In this document: piece by piece, positions 14,964 through 21,186 of the stretch
Numbering within the stretch: position 1 is the stretch's first letter
Layout of the letters: every line of letters begins with the position of its first letter
The notes under the pieces: model-generated
What the model was told of the DNA's origin: nothing
Database searches by the model: none
The model's input: the letters and a program-made list of their open reading frames with translations, nothing else
Made by a program: the position numbers and the translations under genes
Source: Cloacimonetes bacterium UBA6081
Lineage (GTDB): Bacteria > Cloacimonadota > Cloacimonadia > Cloacimonadales > Cloacimonadaceae
Length of the DNA stretch: 21,186 nucleotides
NCBI GenBank assembly: GCA_002428685.1
Contig: DIXL01000110.1
Coordinates: forward strand, 1 to 21,186
Direction of reading: 5' to 3'

Positions 14964-15746
14964 CTACCACAGGACTTTTTGGATGTTCACCCAAATGTCG
15001 GACGCAAAATTTCCCAGGGGATTACTGTGCCACCAGCGTGGGTGAGTAAGCAGCAGAAAGCTTGTTCTTTCAGCAATCAAATCCAGCGGATGATGGGGAT
15101 AAAAGCCCTCGGGATAGGGCTTGTCGCTTACATGAATTCCATAAGCTGCCACCAAGGCTTCGTCGTAAGCTTCGTAGCTGATGTCTTGTGCAGCCCGGAA
15201 AGCAGAATCCTTCAAGAAAAACCTGTTGCCCAAATCCAGGGTCTTCCAGGCAAAATCACCATGTGCAGCCATGCTGCTAAGTTCCAATCCGCTTGTATGG
15301 CGTAAAGCTGCAAGCTGAGAGGCAAAAATCCTTTGAATCTCCTGCTTATGCGGAATCACTTCTGCTTTGGTTTTCAAATGGTGCCTTTTAGCAAAATCGG
15401 TCATTTCTTCAAAGTGATAACCAAGCTCGTGTCCCTGATGGTTTAAGGTGTCTATCACTTTTTGGTTCCAGGTGCTACGTCTGAAAAAGTAACTGGCCTG
15501 GCAGCGGTGTTGTTGCTCTATTTCGGCAAAAAGCAAGGCTGCAACAGCATCAGAATCAATATCGTGACGCAAGATCAGAAACGGAATGGGGGGATCGCAG
15601 CTCAGCTCCCGAAAATCTTGCAGGGTAAGAATATTATAGCCGGCAGTTTTGGCAGAAAGCAATATTTGAGCGTAAAGAGCAAAGCGGTGAGGCGGAATCA
15701 GGTTATTACGCAGCTTGTAAATAACTTTCCTAAAGTCCATCTGCAT
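14964..15746 (-). CDS. Polysaccharide-deacetylase-like protein
   Basis: 260 residues, no signal peptide. The NodB/polysaccharide deacetylase fold is suggested by LRHDID (59-64, the metal-binding Asp motif), SYFFRRSTWN (85-94), GHELGYHFEE (105-114, normally carrying metal-ligand histidines) and the late LLTHPRWW, with AAHGDFAW between them. Classic enzymes remove acetyl groups from N-acetylated sugars; this divergent subgroup (RHDID with GYHFEE) is often encoded in surface-polysaccharide loci and its substrates are mostly unknown. The ATG lies 5 nt after the flippase stop without a clear Shine-Dalgarno; a second in-frame ATG two codons later is possible. It is the last gene of the acyltransferase-to-deacetylase run. 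Confidence 0.8.
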   Translation of the reverse strand: MQMDFRKVIYKLRNNLIPPHRFALYAQILLSAKTAGYNILTLQDFRELSCDPPIPFLILRHDIDSDAVAALLFAEIEQQHRCQASYFFRRSTWNQKVIDTLNHQGHELGYHFEEMTDFAKRHHLKTKAEVIPHKQEIQRIFASQLAALRHTSGLELSSMAAHGDFAWKTLDLGNRFFLKDSAFRAAQDISYEAYDEALVAAYGIHVSDKPYPEGFYPHHPLDLIAERTSFLLLTHPRWWHSNPLGNFASDIWVNIQKVLW

Positions 15747-15751
15747 AGCTT

Positions 15752-17185
15752 TTACAGCTTTATCACTTTGTATAAGTCTTTATATATCTGTGGATTAACC
15801 GCTGCCAGGATGCTTAGATAAGCCAGCATGATCAGCGGTCCCAAGGTAAGTTTACAGCTAAGCGAAACAATGCTGGAAAGAATTAGAACCAAGCCTAAAC
15901 AAATGACAACGCTGATTAATACCCTGATCAGAGGTTTAACAATAGGAGCTTTCAGCAAGACCAGCGAAAGGAAATAGAAGCTGAGATTCATCACTCCGCT
16001 AACCACGCAAAATGCCAGTATGGCAGGATAAAAACCGTGCTGAATCCCCAAGGCCAATGCTGCCAGCCTCAGCACCAGGGTAATGATGTTCCAATATAAT
16101 TCCCACTGTGGCTTGCGGCAGATAAAGGGAACTCCACTGATGGGGTCGTTTAGCAAGCTCGTGCCAAAAAAGGCGATCAGATAATAGAGCAGCGGTAAAA
16201 CAGCATCCCATTTATCGCCAAATAGCAAGGGGATTAGGGCACTTACCGCAAAGCTATAAAAAACTAACAAGGGAATTCCAAGGCCAAGGGTTAAGCGGGC
16301 GAAACTATTGATGCTATTAATAGTATCTCTTTCCCCGCTTTTGGCAAACACGGGATACAAAACCTGCTCCAGCGAGACGGTAAACATCGTAACAGGAACC
16401 CCAATCAACTGTGTGGCAAAGAAATACACTCCCATCAAAGCTGGAGAAACCATCATACCCAAAAACAGGATGGGAGCATTACCGGAATAGGTGTTTATCA
16501 GCCTGATTAAGCTTACACTGAACAAAAATCCTTGCTTACGTTTGAGGTTGGCCAAGCTGATTTTCAGCCATTTTGGGGAGGTTAAACGGGGGAAACTCAA
16601 ACTGAATCGACGCGGCAGTTTTATGTATAAGTATATGGTTTCCAAGGCATTGCCCAAAAAGAACAAAACTATGTATAAACCCACTTTACGGTAAAAATAG
16701 AGTAAAGCAATGGAAGCTAACGAGTAAAAAACCACATTCAGAGTTTCGGCCAAAGCAAGGTCTTTGAACCTAAACTGCGTTTGTGCCTGCACTCTTAGCA
16801 GCTTGCGCAACACTTCCACCACGACAAATAGCGAAGTCCAACGCAGAATATTACCCAATTCGCGACTATGATAGAGGCTGCCTAAAAGCCCTGAACCAAA
16901 GGCCAAAAGTATGCTGATAACCACGCTGAGCCCAATTCCAATCTGGGCAAAGCTAAAGAGGTCTAAGCCACTATGTTTTTTGGAGGTTATGAAGTTTGAA
17001 TCCAGCCCGTTGATGGCAAAAACCGATGCTATGGTCAAGATCAGGCTATAGGTGCGGAAAACGCCAAAATCCTGCTGCGACAGCCAAGAGCCCAAGTAGT
17101 AGAGCAAGGCCAGGCTGAAAAAACGTCTGAGGACTGTGGTAACCAGATTCCAGCGGATGCCGTGCATCGCAGCAGCGGTGTTCAT
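15752..17185 (-). CDS. Oligosaccharide flippase (Wzx-type, MATE/MOP superfamily)
   Basis: 477 residues with about 12-14 hydrophobic segments spread over the whole length. The N-terminus (GIRWNLVTTVLRRFFSLALL, then LSQQDFGVFRTYSLI) has the pattern of polysaccharide-synthesis/Wzx flippases, which move undecaprenyl-linked oligosaccharides across the inner membrane. The middle EQVLYPVFAKSG and VSALIPLLFGDKWDAVLPLL also match. Neighbouring glycosyltransferase, acyltransferase and deacetylase-like genes support a surface-glycan role; the substrate cannot be told. The start is ATG 7 nt after the ruvB stop, with no clear Shine-Dalgarno; Met7 is an alternative. Confidence 0.87.
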   Translation of the reverse strand: MNTAAAMHGIRWNLVTTVLRRFFSLALLYYLGSWLSQQDFGVFRTYSLILTIASVFAINGLDSNFITSKKHSGLDLFSFAQIGIGLSVVISILLAFGSGLLGSLYHSRELGNILRWTSLFVVVEVLRKLLRVQAQTQFRFKDLALAETLNVVFYSLASIALLYFYRKVGLYIVLFFLGNALETIYLYIKLPRRFSLSFPRLTSPKWLKISLANLKRKQGFLFSVSLIRLINTYSGNAPILFLGMMVSPALMGVYFFATQLIGVPVTMFTVSLEQVLYPVFAKSGERDTINSINSFARLTLGLGIPLLVFYSFAVSALIPLLFGDKWDAVLPLLYYLIAFFGTSLLNDPISGVPFICRKPQWELYWNIITLVLRLAALALGIQHGFYPAILAFCVVSGVMNLSFYFLSLVLLKAPIVKPLIRVLISVVICLGLVLILSSIVSLSCKLTLGPLIMLAYLSILAAVNPQIYKDLYKVIKL

Positions 17186-17192
17186 AGGTTCG

Positions 17193-18209
17193 CTAAAAAA
17201 TCTCTGCCTGTTCGCTGGCAGGAGTGATGCCCAAATGCTTGTAGGCCTTTAATGTAGCCTTTCTTCCTTGCGGACTGCGCTCCAAAAATCCCTGCTGCAC
17301 CAAATAGGGCTCAAAGATTTCCTCAATGGTTCCGGCATCCTCTCCAATGGCAGTGGCAATGGTTTTTATGCCTACCGGACCCCCGCGATAGTTTTCGATA
17401 ATAGTGCTTAGGATGCGCTTGTCCATTTCGTCCAAACCGGCATGATCCACCTGTAACATCTGCAACGCAGCCAGAGCTATATCCAAGGTAATTATGCCTT
17501 TACCCCTAATTTGAGCATAGTCCCGCACCCTGCGCAGCAAACGGTTTGCGATGCGTGGAGTTCCTCTGCTCCGGCGTGCCAGTTCTGCAATTCCATCTTC
17601 TTCAGCAGGGATATTCAGCAGTTTGGCACTGCGGTGAATTATTTGGGTAATTGATTCAAAATCGTAATAATCCAGCCTTAAAACTATGCCAAATCTGTCC
17701 CGCAGAGGAGGCGTAAGAAGCCCTGCCCTGGTTGTGGCACCTATTAAAGTGAAGTTTTCAATGGGGATTTTTAAGGTGCGGCTGTTTGGCCCGCTATCCA
17801 AAATAATCTCCATTTCAAAATCTTCCATAGCCGGATAGATGTATTCTTCAATCACGTGAGACAAGCGGTGTATTTCATCTATAAACAAGGTTTCATGGCG
17901 CGATAAATTTGTGAGTATCCCCGCCAGATCGCTTGGTTTTTCTATCACAGGCCCACTGGACACGGTGATTGTAACTCCCATTTCGCGTGAGATAATGCCG
18001 GCCAACGTGGTTTTTCCCAAGCCGGGAGGACCATAGAGCAATACGTGATCAAGCGATTCTCCCCTCATTCTGGCTGCCTGAATACTGATGTCCAATAATT
18101 CTTTAATGTGGTTCTGGCCAATAAATTCACCCAAGGTTTTAGGCCGCAGAGCTCTGTCCAGCTCTGTATCTTCGTTTAACAGGGTCGGATTATTGATGCG
18201 TTCTAACAT
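17193..18209 (-). CDS. ruvB: RuvB, Holliday junction branch-migration ATPase
   Basis: Hexameric AAA+ motor that, with RuvA, drives branch migration of Holliday junctions. 338 residues, the usual length. Walker A GPPGLGKTT at 60-68, Walker B DEIH at 111-114, sensor I GATTRAG at 157-163, arginine finger in LRDRFG (170-174), sensor II region RGTPRIANRLLRRVRDYA, and a C-terminal winged helix (YRGGPVGIKTIATAIGED). Its ATG lies 7 nt inside the end of the secreted-protein gene (AAATGTTAG), preceded by AGAAGAA, so it is probably co-translated with it. No ruvA or ruvC is in the window, and its partners here are envelope-glycan genes. Confidence 0.97.
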   Translation of the reverse strand: MLERINNPTLLNEDTELDRALRPKTLGEFIGQNHIKELLDISIQAARMRGESLDHVLLYGPPGLGKTTLAGIISREMGVTITVSSGPVIEKPSDLAGILTNLSRHETLFIDEIHRLSHVIEEYIYPAMEDFEMEIILDSGPNSRTLKIPIENFTLIGATTRAGLLTPPLRDRFGIVLRLDYYDFESITQIIHRSAKLLNIPAEEDGIAELARRSRGTPRIANRLLRRVRDYAQIRGKGIITLDIALAALQMLQVDHAGLDEMDKRILSTIIENYRGGPVGIKTIATAIGEDAGTIEEIFEPYLVQQGFLERSPQGRKATLKAYKHLGITPASEQAEIF

Positions 18210-18670
18210 TTCTTCTTGGCTTTCTTGAATGGCGGTATTTTAATGGGTTTTTCCAGCTCTTTAATCAAAGCTGATCCTTCCGGTATGGGTTGACGCCAGC
18301 AAAACTTCTGTCCGCTTTTTTTGTGGGTGATTTCCAAATGTATCACTTCTCCGGCTTTCCACTGGCTTTTAAAATTACCCAATTGCACAGAAGCTATTAC
18401 CGTGATGGGAAACTTCACTGCATCGCCCACCTGTTTTACAGCAATGGTATTGATAGGATTGGTCTCGGTGCTGATCACTTCATCTGGTCGCGTATTGATC
18501 CAGGCAATCAATGTGTATTCCTTGGCACTTTTATCCTTTACCCAAGTAATGGATGGGGTTTTCCCATTTTCCAGCACCAATTTTTGCACATAAACCCGCG
18601 GAGTAGTCATCTGCGCCACAAGCGGCAAAAAACAGGCCAATAGTATGATGGATAGTAAGATATGTTTCAT
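18203..18670 (-). CDS. Small secreted protein of unknown function
   Basis: 155 residues that I do not recognise. Residues 1-20 form a signal peptide (MKHILLSIILLACFLPLVAQ), most likely cut after VAQ. Cys13 sits in a loose lipobox (LLAC), but hydrophobic residues continue past it, so a lipoprotein is less likely. The mature part alternates short hydrophobic and polar stretches (VYVQKLVLENG, SITWVKDKSAKEYTLIAWI, VKFPITVIASVQLGNF, VIHLEITHKKSGQKFCW), suggesting a beta-sandwich, and ends in a lysine-rich tail with a terminal Cys. The start is supported by GGAG five nt before the ATG. It lies between a GT2 glycosyltransferase and ruvB. Confidence 0.7.
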   Translation of the reverse strand: MKHILLSIILLACFLPLVAQMTTPRVYVQKLVLENGKTPSITWVKDKSAKEYTLIAWINTRPDEVISTETNPINTIAVKQVGDAVKFPITVIASVQLGNFKSQWKAGEVIHLEITHKKSGQKFCWRQPIPEGSALIKELEKPIKIPPFKKAKKKC

Positions 18671-18684
18671 AAATTCTCCAAGCT

Positions 18685-19401
18685 CTATTTCAGTAGTCTA
18701 AATATTTTTAGCAATTGTAGGTGCCAAACCATCCAGGCTGCTTCCCACACGATATTCCGGTTCATTTTGGAAGTGCCGTTTATTCTTTCGGTAAAAACAA
18801 TGGGTATCTCTTTGATTCTAAAACCTTTAACCCATGCTCTGAAGTTCATTTCTATCTGAAAAGCATAGCCATCTGATAGTATTTTATCCAGATTAATGCT
18901 TTCCAATACCTTGCGATGAAAGCATTTAAAGCCACCGGTAGGGTCTTTTATCGGCATCCCTGTAATCACCCGCACATATTTACTGGCAAAATAGCTGATC
19001 AGCAAACGCTTAAACGGCCAGTTTATGATATTAACCCCGTTGCAATAGCGGCTGCCAATCACCAGGTCTTTGTTTTGAGCAGCAGATATCAAGCGTGGGA
19101 GGTCATCCGGATTGTGCGAGAAATCGGCATCCATCTCCATGATCAGTTCATAATCATGCGCCAGGGCATATTTAAAACCGGTTACATAGGCACTGCCAAG
19201 CCCCATTTTTCCAGGCCGCTCTATCAGATGCAAACGCGGTTCGCTGCTTTGCATAAAGCGAACCCGCAAACCTGTGCCATCGGGGGAATTGTCATCCAGC
19301 ACCAATACATCAATATCATCGCCTTTTCCAAGCACAATTTCCACCAGGCGTTCGATGTTCTCAATCTCGTTGTAGGTAGGTATGATAAGCAGTGTTTTCA
19401 T
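18685..19401 (-). CDS. GT2 glycosyltransferase, polyprenol-phosphate mannosyltransferase (DPM1)-like
   Basis: 238 residues, the compact DPM1 type without C-terminal membrane helices. Motifs: IPTYNEIENI at 7-16, DDNSPDG at 36-42, metal-binding DAD at 91-93 (EMDADFSHNPDDLP), GSRY at 116-119, DPTGGFKCF and the closing NGTSKMNRNIV. Enzymes of this type attach mannose (or glucose) from a nucleotide sugar to polyprenyl phosphate, giving a donor for sugar transfer outside the cytosol. The sugar cannot be inferred. It starts 2 nt after the acyltransferase stop and ends 14 nt before the secreted-protein start. Confidence 0.9.
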   Translation of the reverse strand: MKTLLIIPTYNEIENIERLVEIVLGKGDDIDVLVLDDNSPDGTGLRVRFMQSSEPRLHLIERPGKMGLGSAYVTGFKYALAHDYELIMEMDADFSHNPDDLPRLISAAQNKDLVIGSRYCNGVNIINWPFKRLLISYFASKYVRVITGMPIKDPTGGFKCFHRKVLESINLDKILSDGYAFQIEMNFRAWVKGFRIKEIPIVFTERINGTSKMNRNIVWEAAWMVWHLQLLKIFRLLK

Positions 19402-19403
19402 GT

Positions 19404-20156
19404 TTATTTATCCAAGTTGTTTTCCAATAATTGGGCTTCGGGAACTTCTCTGAAAGGCTTTGCAGGAGATCCTGCTACAATGGTTTTGGCCGGCACGTCA
19501 CGCGTTACAACCGCTCCGGCTGCAACCACGCCATCGCTGTGAATGGTTTTGCCAGGCAAAATTACGGCTGCCACTCCAAGGCGTGCCCCATCCTGCATGG
19601 TTATCCCTTTAAAATGGTTAAATCTTTCCTTGTCCCTGGCCATGTAATTATCGTTACTGGTTGCGGTGCAAGGAGCTACAAAACAATAATCGCCTACCTG
19701 AGAATAGGCGGTGATGTAACTATTGGTTTCAAACTTATTGCGGCTGCCGATTGTTACAAAATTCTCAATCGCCACATTGCGGCCTACTATATTCAGATCG
19801 CCAAGCTGCACATTTTCACGCACCGTAGCCATATCAGCAATCAAATTTCTTTGCCCAATCGTGCATTGACAGTAGATTATTACATTGGCTCCAATCTGGC
19901 AGAAATCACCAATCTCGGCTGGCTTTAAATCGCTGGGGACTTTAAAGATACTGCGCGGGGAGGACAGCGGCTTTTTGCCTATTATGGTGCCGTCGTCAAT
20001 CCTGCAAGCCTGGCCGATTTTGCTGCCGGAATGAATTACTACGTTATGGCCAATCATGCAATCGTTACCAATTTCCACATCTGCCAAAATAATGCTATCA
20101 TAGCCTATGGATACGTTGCTTCCGATCTTGGCGGTGCTATCTATATACTGGTTCAT
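19404..20156 (-). CDS. Hexapeptide-repeat acyltransferase (LpxA/WbpD-like left-handed beta-helix)
   Basis: 250 residues made largely of hexapeptide repeats, the left-handed beta-helix of LpxA-like acyltransferases: IGSNVSIGYDSIILADVEIG, IGHNVVIHSGSKIG, IGANVIIYCQCTIG, VGRNVAIENFVTIG, and so on. A central TSNDNYMARDKERFNHFKGITM loop and the end GAVVTRDVPAKTIVAGSPAK resemble sugar N-acetyltransferases such as WbpD/WlbB, which acetylate UDP-amino sugars for surface glycans. The acyl group and acceptor are not determined. A good GGAGG lies four nt before the ATG. It is the first gene of the run ending at 14964, and divergent from the recombinase. Confidence 0.82.
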   Translation of the reverse strand: MNQYIDSTAKIGSNVSIGYDSIILADVEIGNDCMIGHNVVIHSGSKIGQACRIDDGTIIGKKPLSSPRSIFKVPSDLKPAEIGDFCQIGANVIIYCQCTIGQRNLIADMATVRENVQLGDLNIVGRNVAIENFVTIGSRNKFETNSYITAYSQVGDYCFVAPCTATSNDNYMARDKERFNHFKGITMQDGARLGVAAVILPGKTIHSDGVVAAGAVVTRDVPAKTIVAGSPAKPFREVPEAQLLENNLDK

Positions 20157-20228
20157 GAAACCTCCACTTCTTTCCTTGGAACCATAATTTTACTCGACAA
20201 GGATTAAGGCAAGGAAAAAAATGACCCA
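20157..20228. promoter_or_regulatory. Divergent intergenic region holding two promoters
   Basis: 72 nt separate the divergent acyltransferase and recombinase starts. On the minus strand TTGCCT with AATTAT 17 nt later is a weak sigma-70 match for the acyltransferase operon. I find no clear plus-strand match for the recombinase; its only SD-like word, AAGGA, is 13 nt from ATG, which is far. Exact boxes are uncertain. Confidence 0.3.
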
Positions 20229-21122
20229 ATGGAAAACAGCATTAAAAAGTATTGCGATTATTTGGCTTTACAAGGAAAATCGCCACGCACTATCAGAGCT
20301 TACAAGCTTGATCTGGAACAGTTTTTAGGCTTTGTCCAGCTTTTTTTTGAAGACGGTGTGCCCGTGGATGCAATCACAATTTTGAACATCCGCGATTTTC
20401 TGCGCTGGCTGAACGAAAAGCCGGATTGTAACCGCTCCCTATCCCGTAAAAGCTCTGCACTCAGTGGTTTTTTTAAATTCTGCAAAGAGCAGGGCTGGAT
20501 CACACAAAGCCCCATGGATAAACTGAAACGCCCCAAATATGAAAAACCCCTGCCCAAATGCTTTACGGAAGAGGAAGTTCGCACTTTGCTTGCTATTCCG
20601 GATTGCAGCAGCCGTTTCGGGTTACGCAATCGCGCCATTTTGGAAACTTTATATTCCAGCGGGCTCAGGCTGATGGAGCTTGCGGGAATTCAGCTAAGCG
20701 ATCTGGATATAAAAAAGGGTCTGCTGCGTGTAACCGGAAAGGGTAACAAACAGCGGATTGTTCCGGTTGGAAGCCATGCTCTGAAAGCAATTAACGAATA
20801 TCTGGATGTCCGCTCCACCTTTGTGTTTGATAGCAGCCCCAATCTCTTGTTTTTAACCAAAAGCGGCAAGGCATTTGACACTAAACAGCTGGATATTATT
20901 CTGCAACGCTATTTTGAGCTGATTGCCCGAGCCAAAGGCTATACTCCTCATTCACTTAGACACAGTTTTGCCACGCATATGCTAACCCGCGGAGCAGATT
21001 TACGCGCCATCCAAGAATTGCTTGGCCACTCAAGGCTTTCCACTACAGAAACTTACACCCATGTAAGCCTGGAAGACATAAAAGAAGCCTACAAAAAAGG
21101 ACACCCAAGAAGTAATGAGTAA
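20229..21122 (+). CDS. xerC/xerD: Tyrosine recombinase XerC/XerD
   Basis: Site-specific recombinase of the type that resolves chromosome dimers at dif. 297 residues, typical of Xer. N-terminal SAM-like core-binding domain (about 1-95) and catalytic domain. Catalytic residues are all present: Arg147 (SGLRLMEL), Lys171 (GKGNKQR), His241 and Arg244 (HSLRH), His267 (LLGHSRLSTT) and Tyr276 (TYTHV). The C-terminus ends ...KKGHPRSNE as in XerC/D. Lack of integrase-like extra domains and the chromosomal setting favour housekeeping Xer over a phage integrase. XerC and XerD cannot be told apart by eye. It is the lone plus-strand gene at this end and is followed closely by a repeat module. Confidence 0.93.
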   Translation: MENSIKKYCDYLALQGKSPRTIRAYKLDLEQFLGFVQLFFEDGVPVDAITILNIRDFLRWLNEKPDCNRSLSRKSSALSGFFKFCKEQGWITQSPMDKLKRPKYEKPLPKCFTEEEVRTLLAIPDCSSRFGLRNRAILETLYSSGLRLMELAGIQLSDLDIKKGLLRVTGKGNKQRIVPVGSHALKAINEYLDVRSTFVFDSSPNLLFLTKSGKAFDTKQLDIILQRYFELIARAKGYTPHSLRHSFATHMLTRGADLRAIQELLGHSRLSTTETYTHVSLEDIKEAYKKGHPRSNE

Positions 21123-21132
21123 TCGTTGTAAT

Positions 21133-21186
21133 TAACAAAGAGGAAAAGAGAAAAGATTTTCTAAACACAGAGAAAAGCAGAGAAAA
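21133..21186 (+). repeat. Purine-rich repeat module, cut by the window end
   Basis: TTAACAAAGAGGAAAAGAG at 21133-21151 followed by CTAAACACAGAGAAAAGCAGAGAAAA at 21161-21186. It repeats, on the opposite strand, the modules at 91-200 and 8040-8118. It starts 10 nt after the recombinase stop and runs out of the window. Confidence 0.85.

Noticed and set aside
20229..21122. Phage or integron integrase
   Set aside because: No integrase-specific extra domain, no attachment-site duplication or tRNA nearby, and length and C-terminus match housekeeping XerC/D.

Overview
The window is 21.2 kb of dense bacterial chromosome with 18 protein genes. Sixteen are on the minus strand; only a small CsbD-like gene (3599-3793) and a tyrosine recombinase (20229-21122) are on the plus strand. 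I see no rRNA, tRNA, insertion sequence, CRISPR array or prophage. The gene content (signal peptidase I with long insertions, PGWGQ/DUF5683-type membrane protein, lipoproteins with a Cys-Gly-x-x-x-Asn-Pro-Leu-Asp-Pro-like start, HemW) suggests a Gram-negative anaerobe of the FCB group. The style of the intergenic repeats makes me think of Cloacimonadota, but this is recognition, not proof.

Layout, read along the minus strand from right to left. (1) 20156-14964 is a tight six-gene run: hexapeptide acyltransferase, polyprenol-phosphate mannosyltransferase-like GT2, small secreted protein, RuvB, oligosaccharide flippase, polysaccharide-deacetylase-like protein. Gaps run from 14 nt to a 7-nt overlap. 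(2) 14597-8149 is a second six-gene run: WecA/TagO-like sugar-1-phosphate transferase, metallo-beta-lactamase-fold hydrolase, TPR lipoprotein, DUF5683-like protein, fibronectin-like lipoprotein, UvrD/PcrA helicase. Its genes overlap or lie 1-5 nt apart. (3) 7868-4479 is mfd alone. (4) 3067-271 is lepB, hemW and a short CCA-transferase-like gene, with overlaps. Cell-envelope polysaccharide and lipoprotein genes are thus mixed with DNA-repair genes (ruvB, uvrD/pcrA, mfd).

The coding content is mostly ordinary. The unusual part is the intergenic DNA, built from several short repeat types that recur across the window. One is a purine-rich pair of modules (10-bp AGAGAAAAGC and 8-bp AGAGGAAA units) at 91-200, 7890-8118 and 21133-21186. 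A second is a 9-bp AATCTGCGC-type array at 3235-3260 and 14856-14920. A third is an 11-bp ATTCC-type array that also forms a long hairpin, at 3305-3360 and 14723-14789. The last is a modular tandem repeat between the convergent csbD-like and mfd genes (3867-4441), with 41-, 216- and 33-bp periods, in which a TGTGGAGTC box alternates in orientation so that neighbouring boxes form overlapping hairpins. These arrays are the best candidates for something undescribed.
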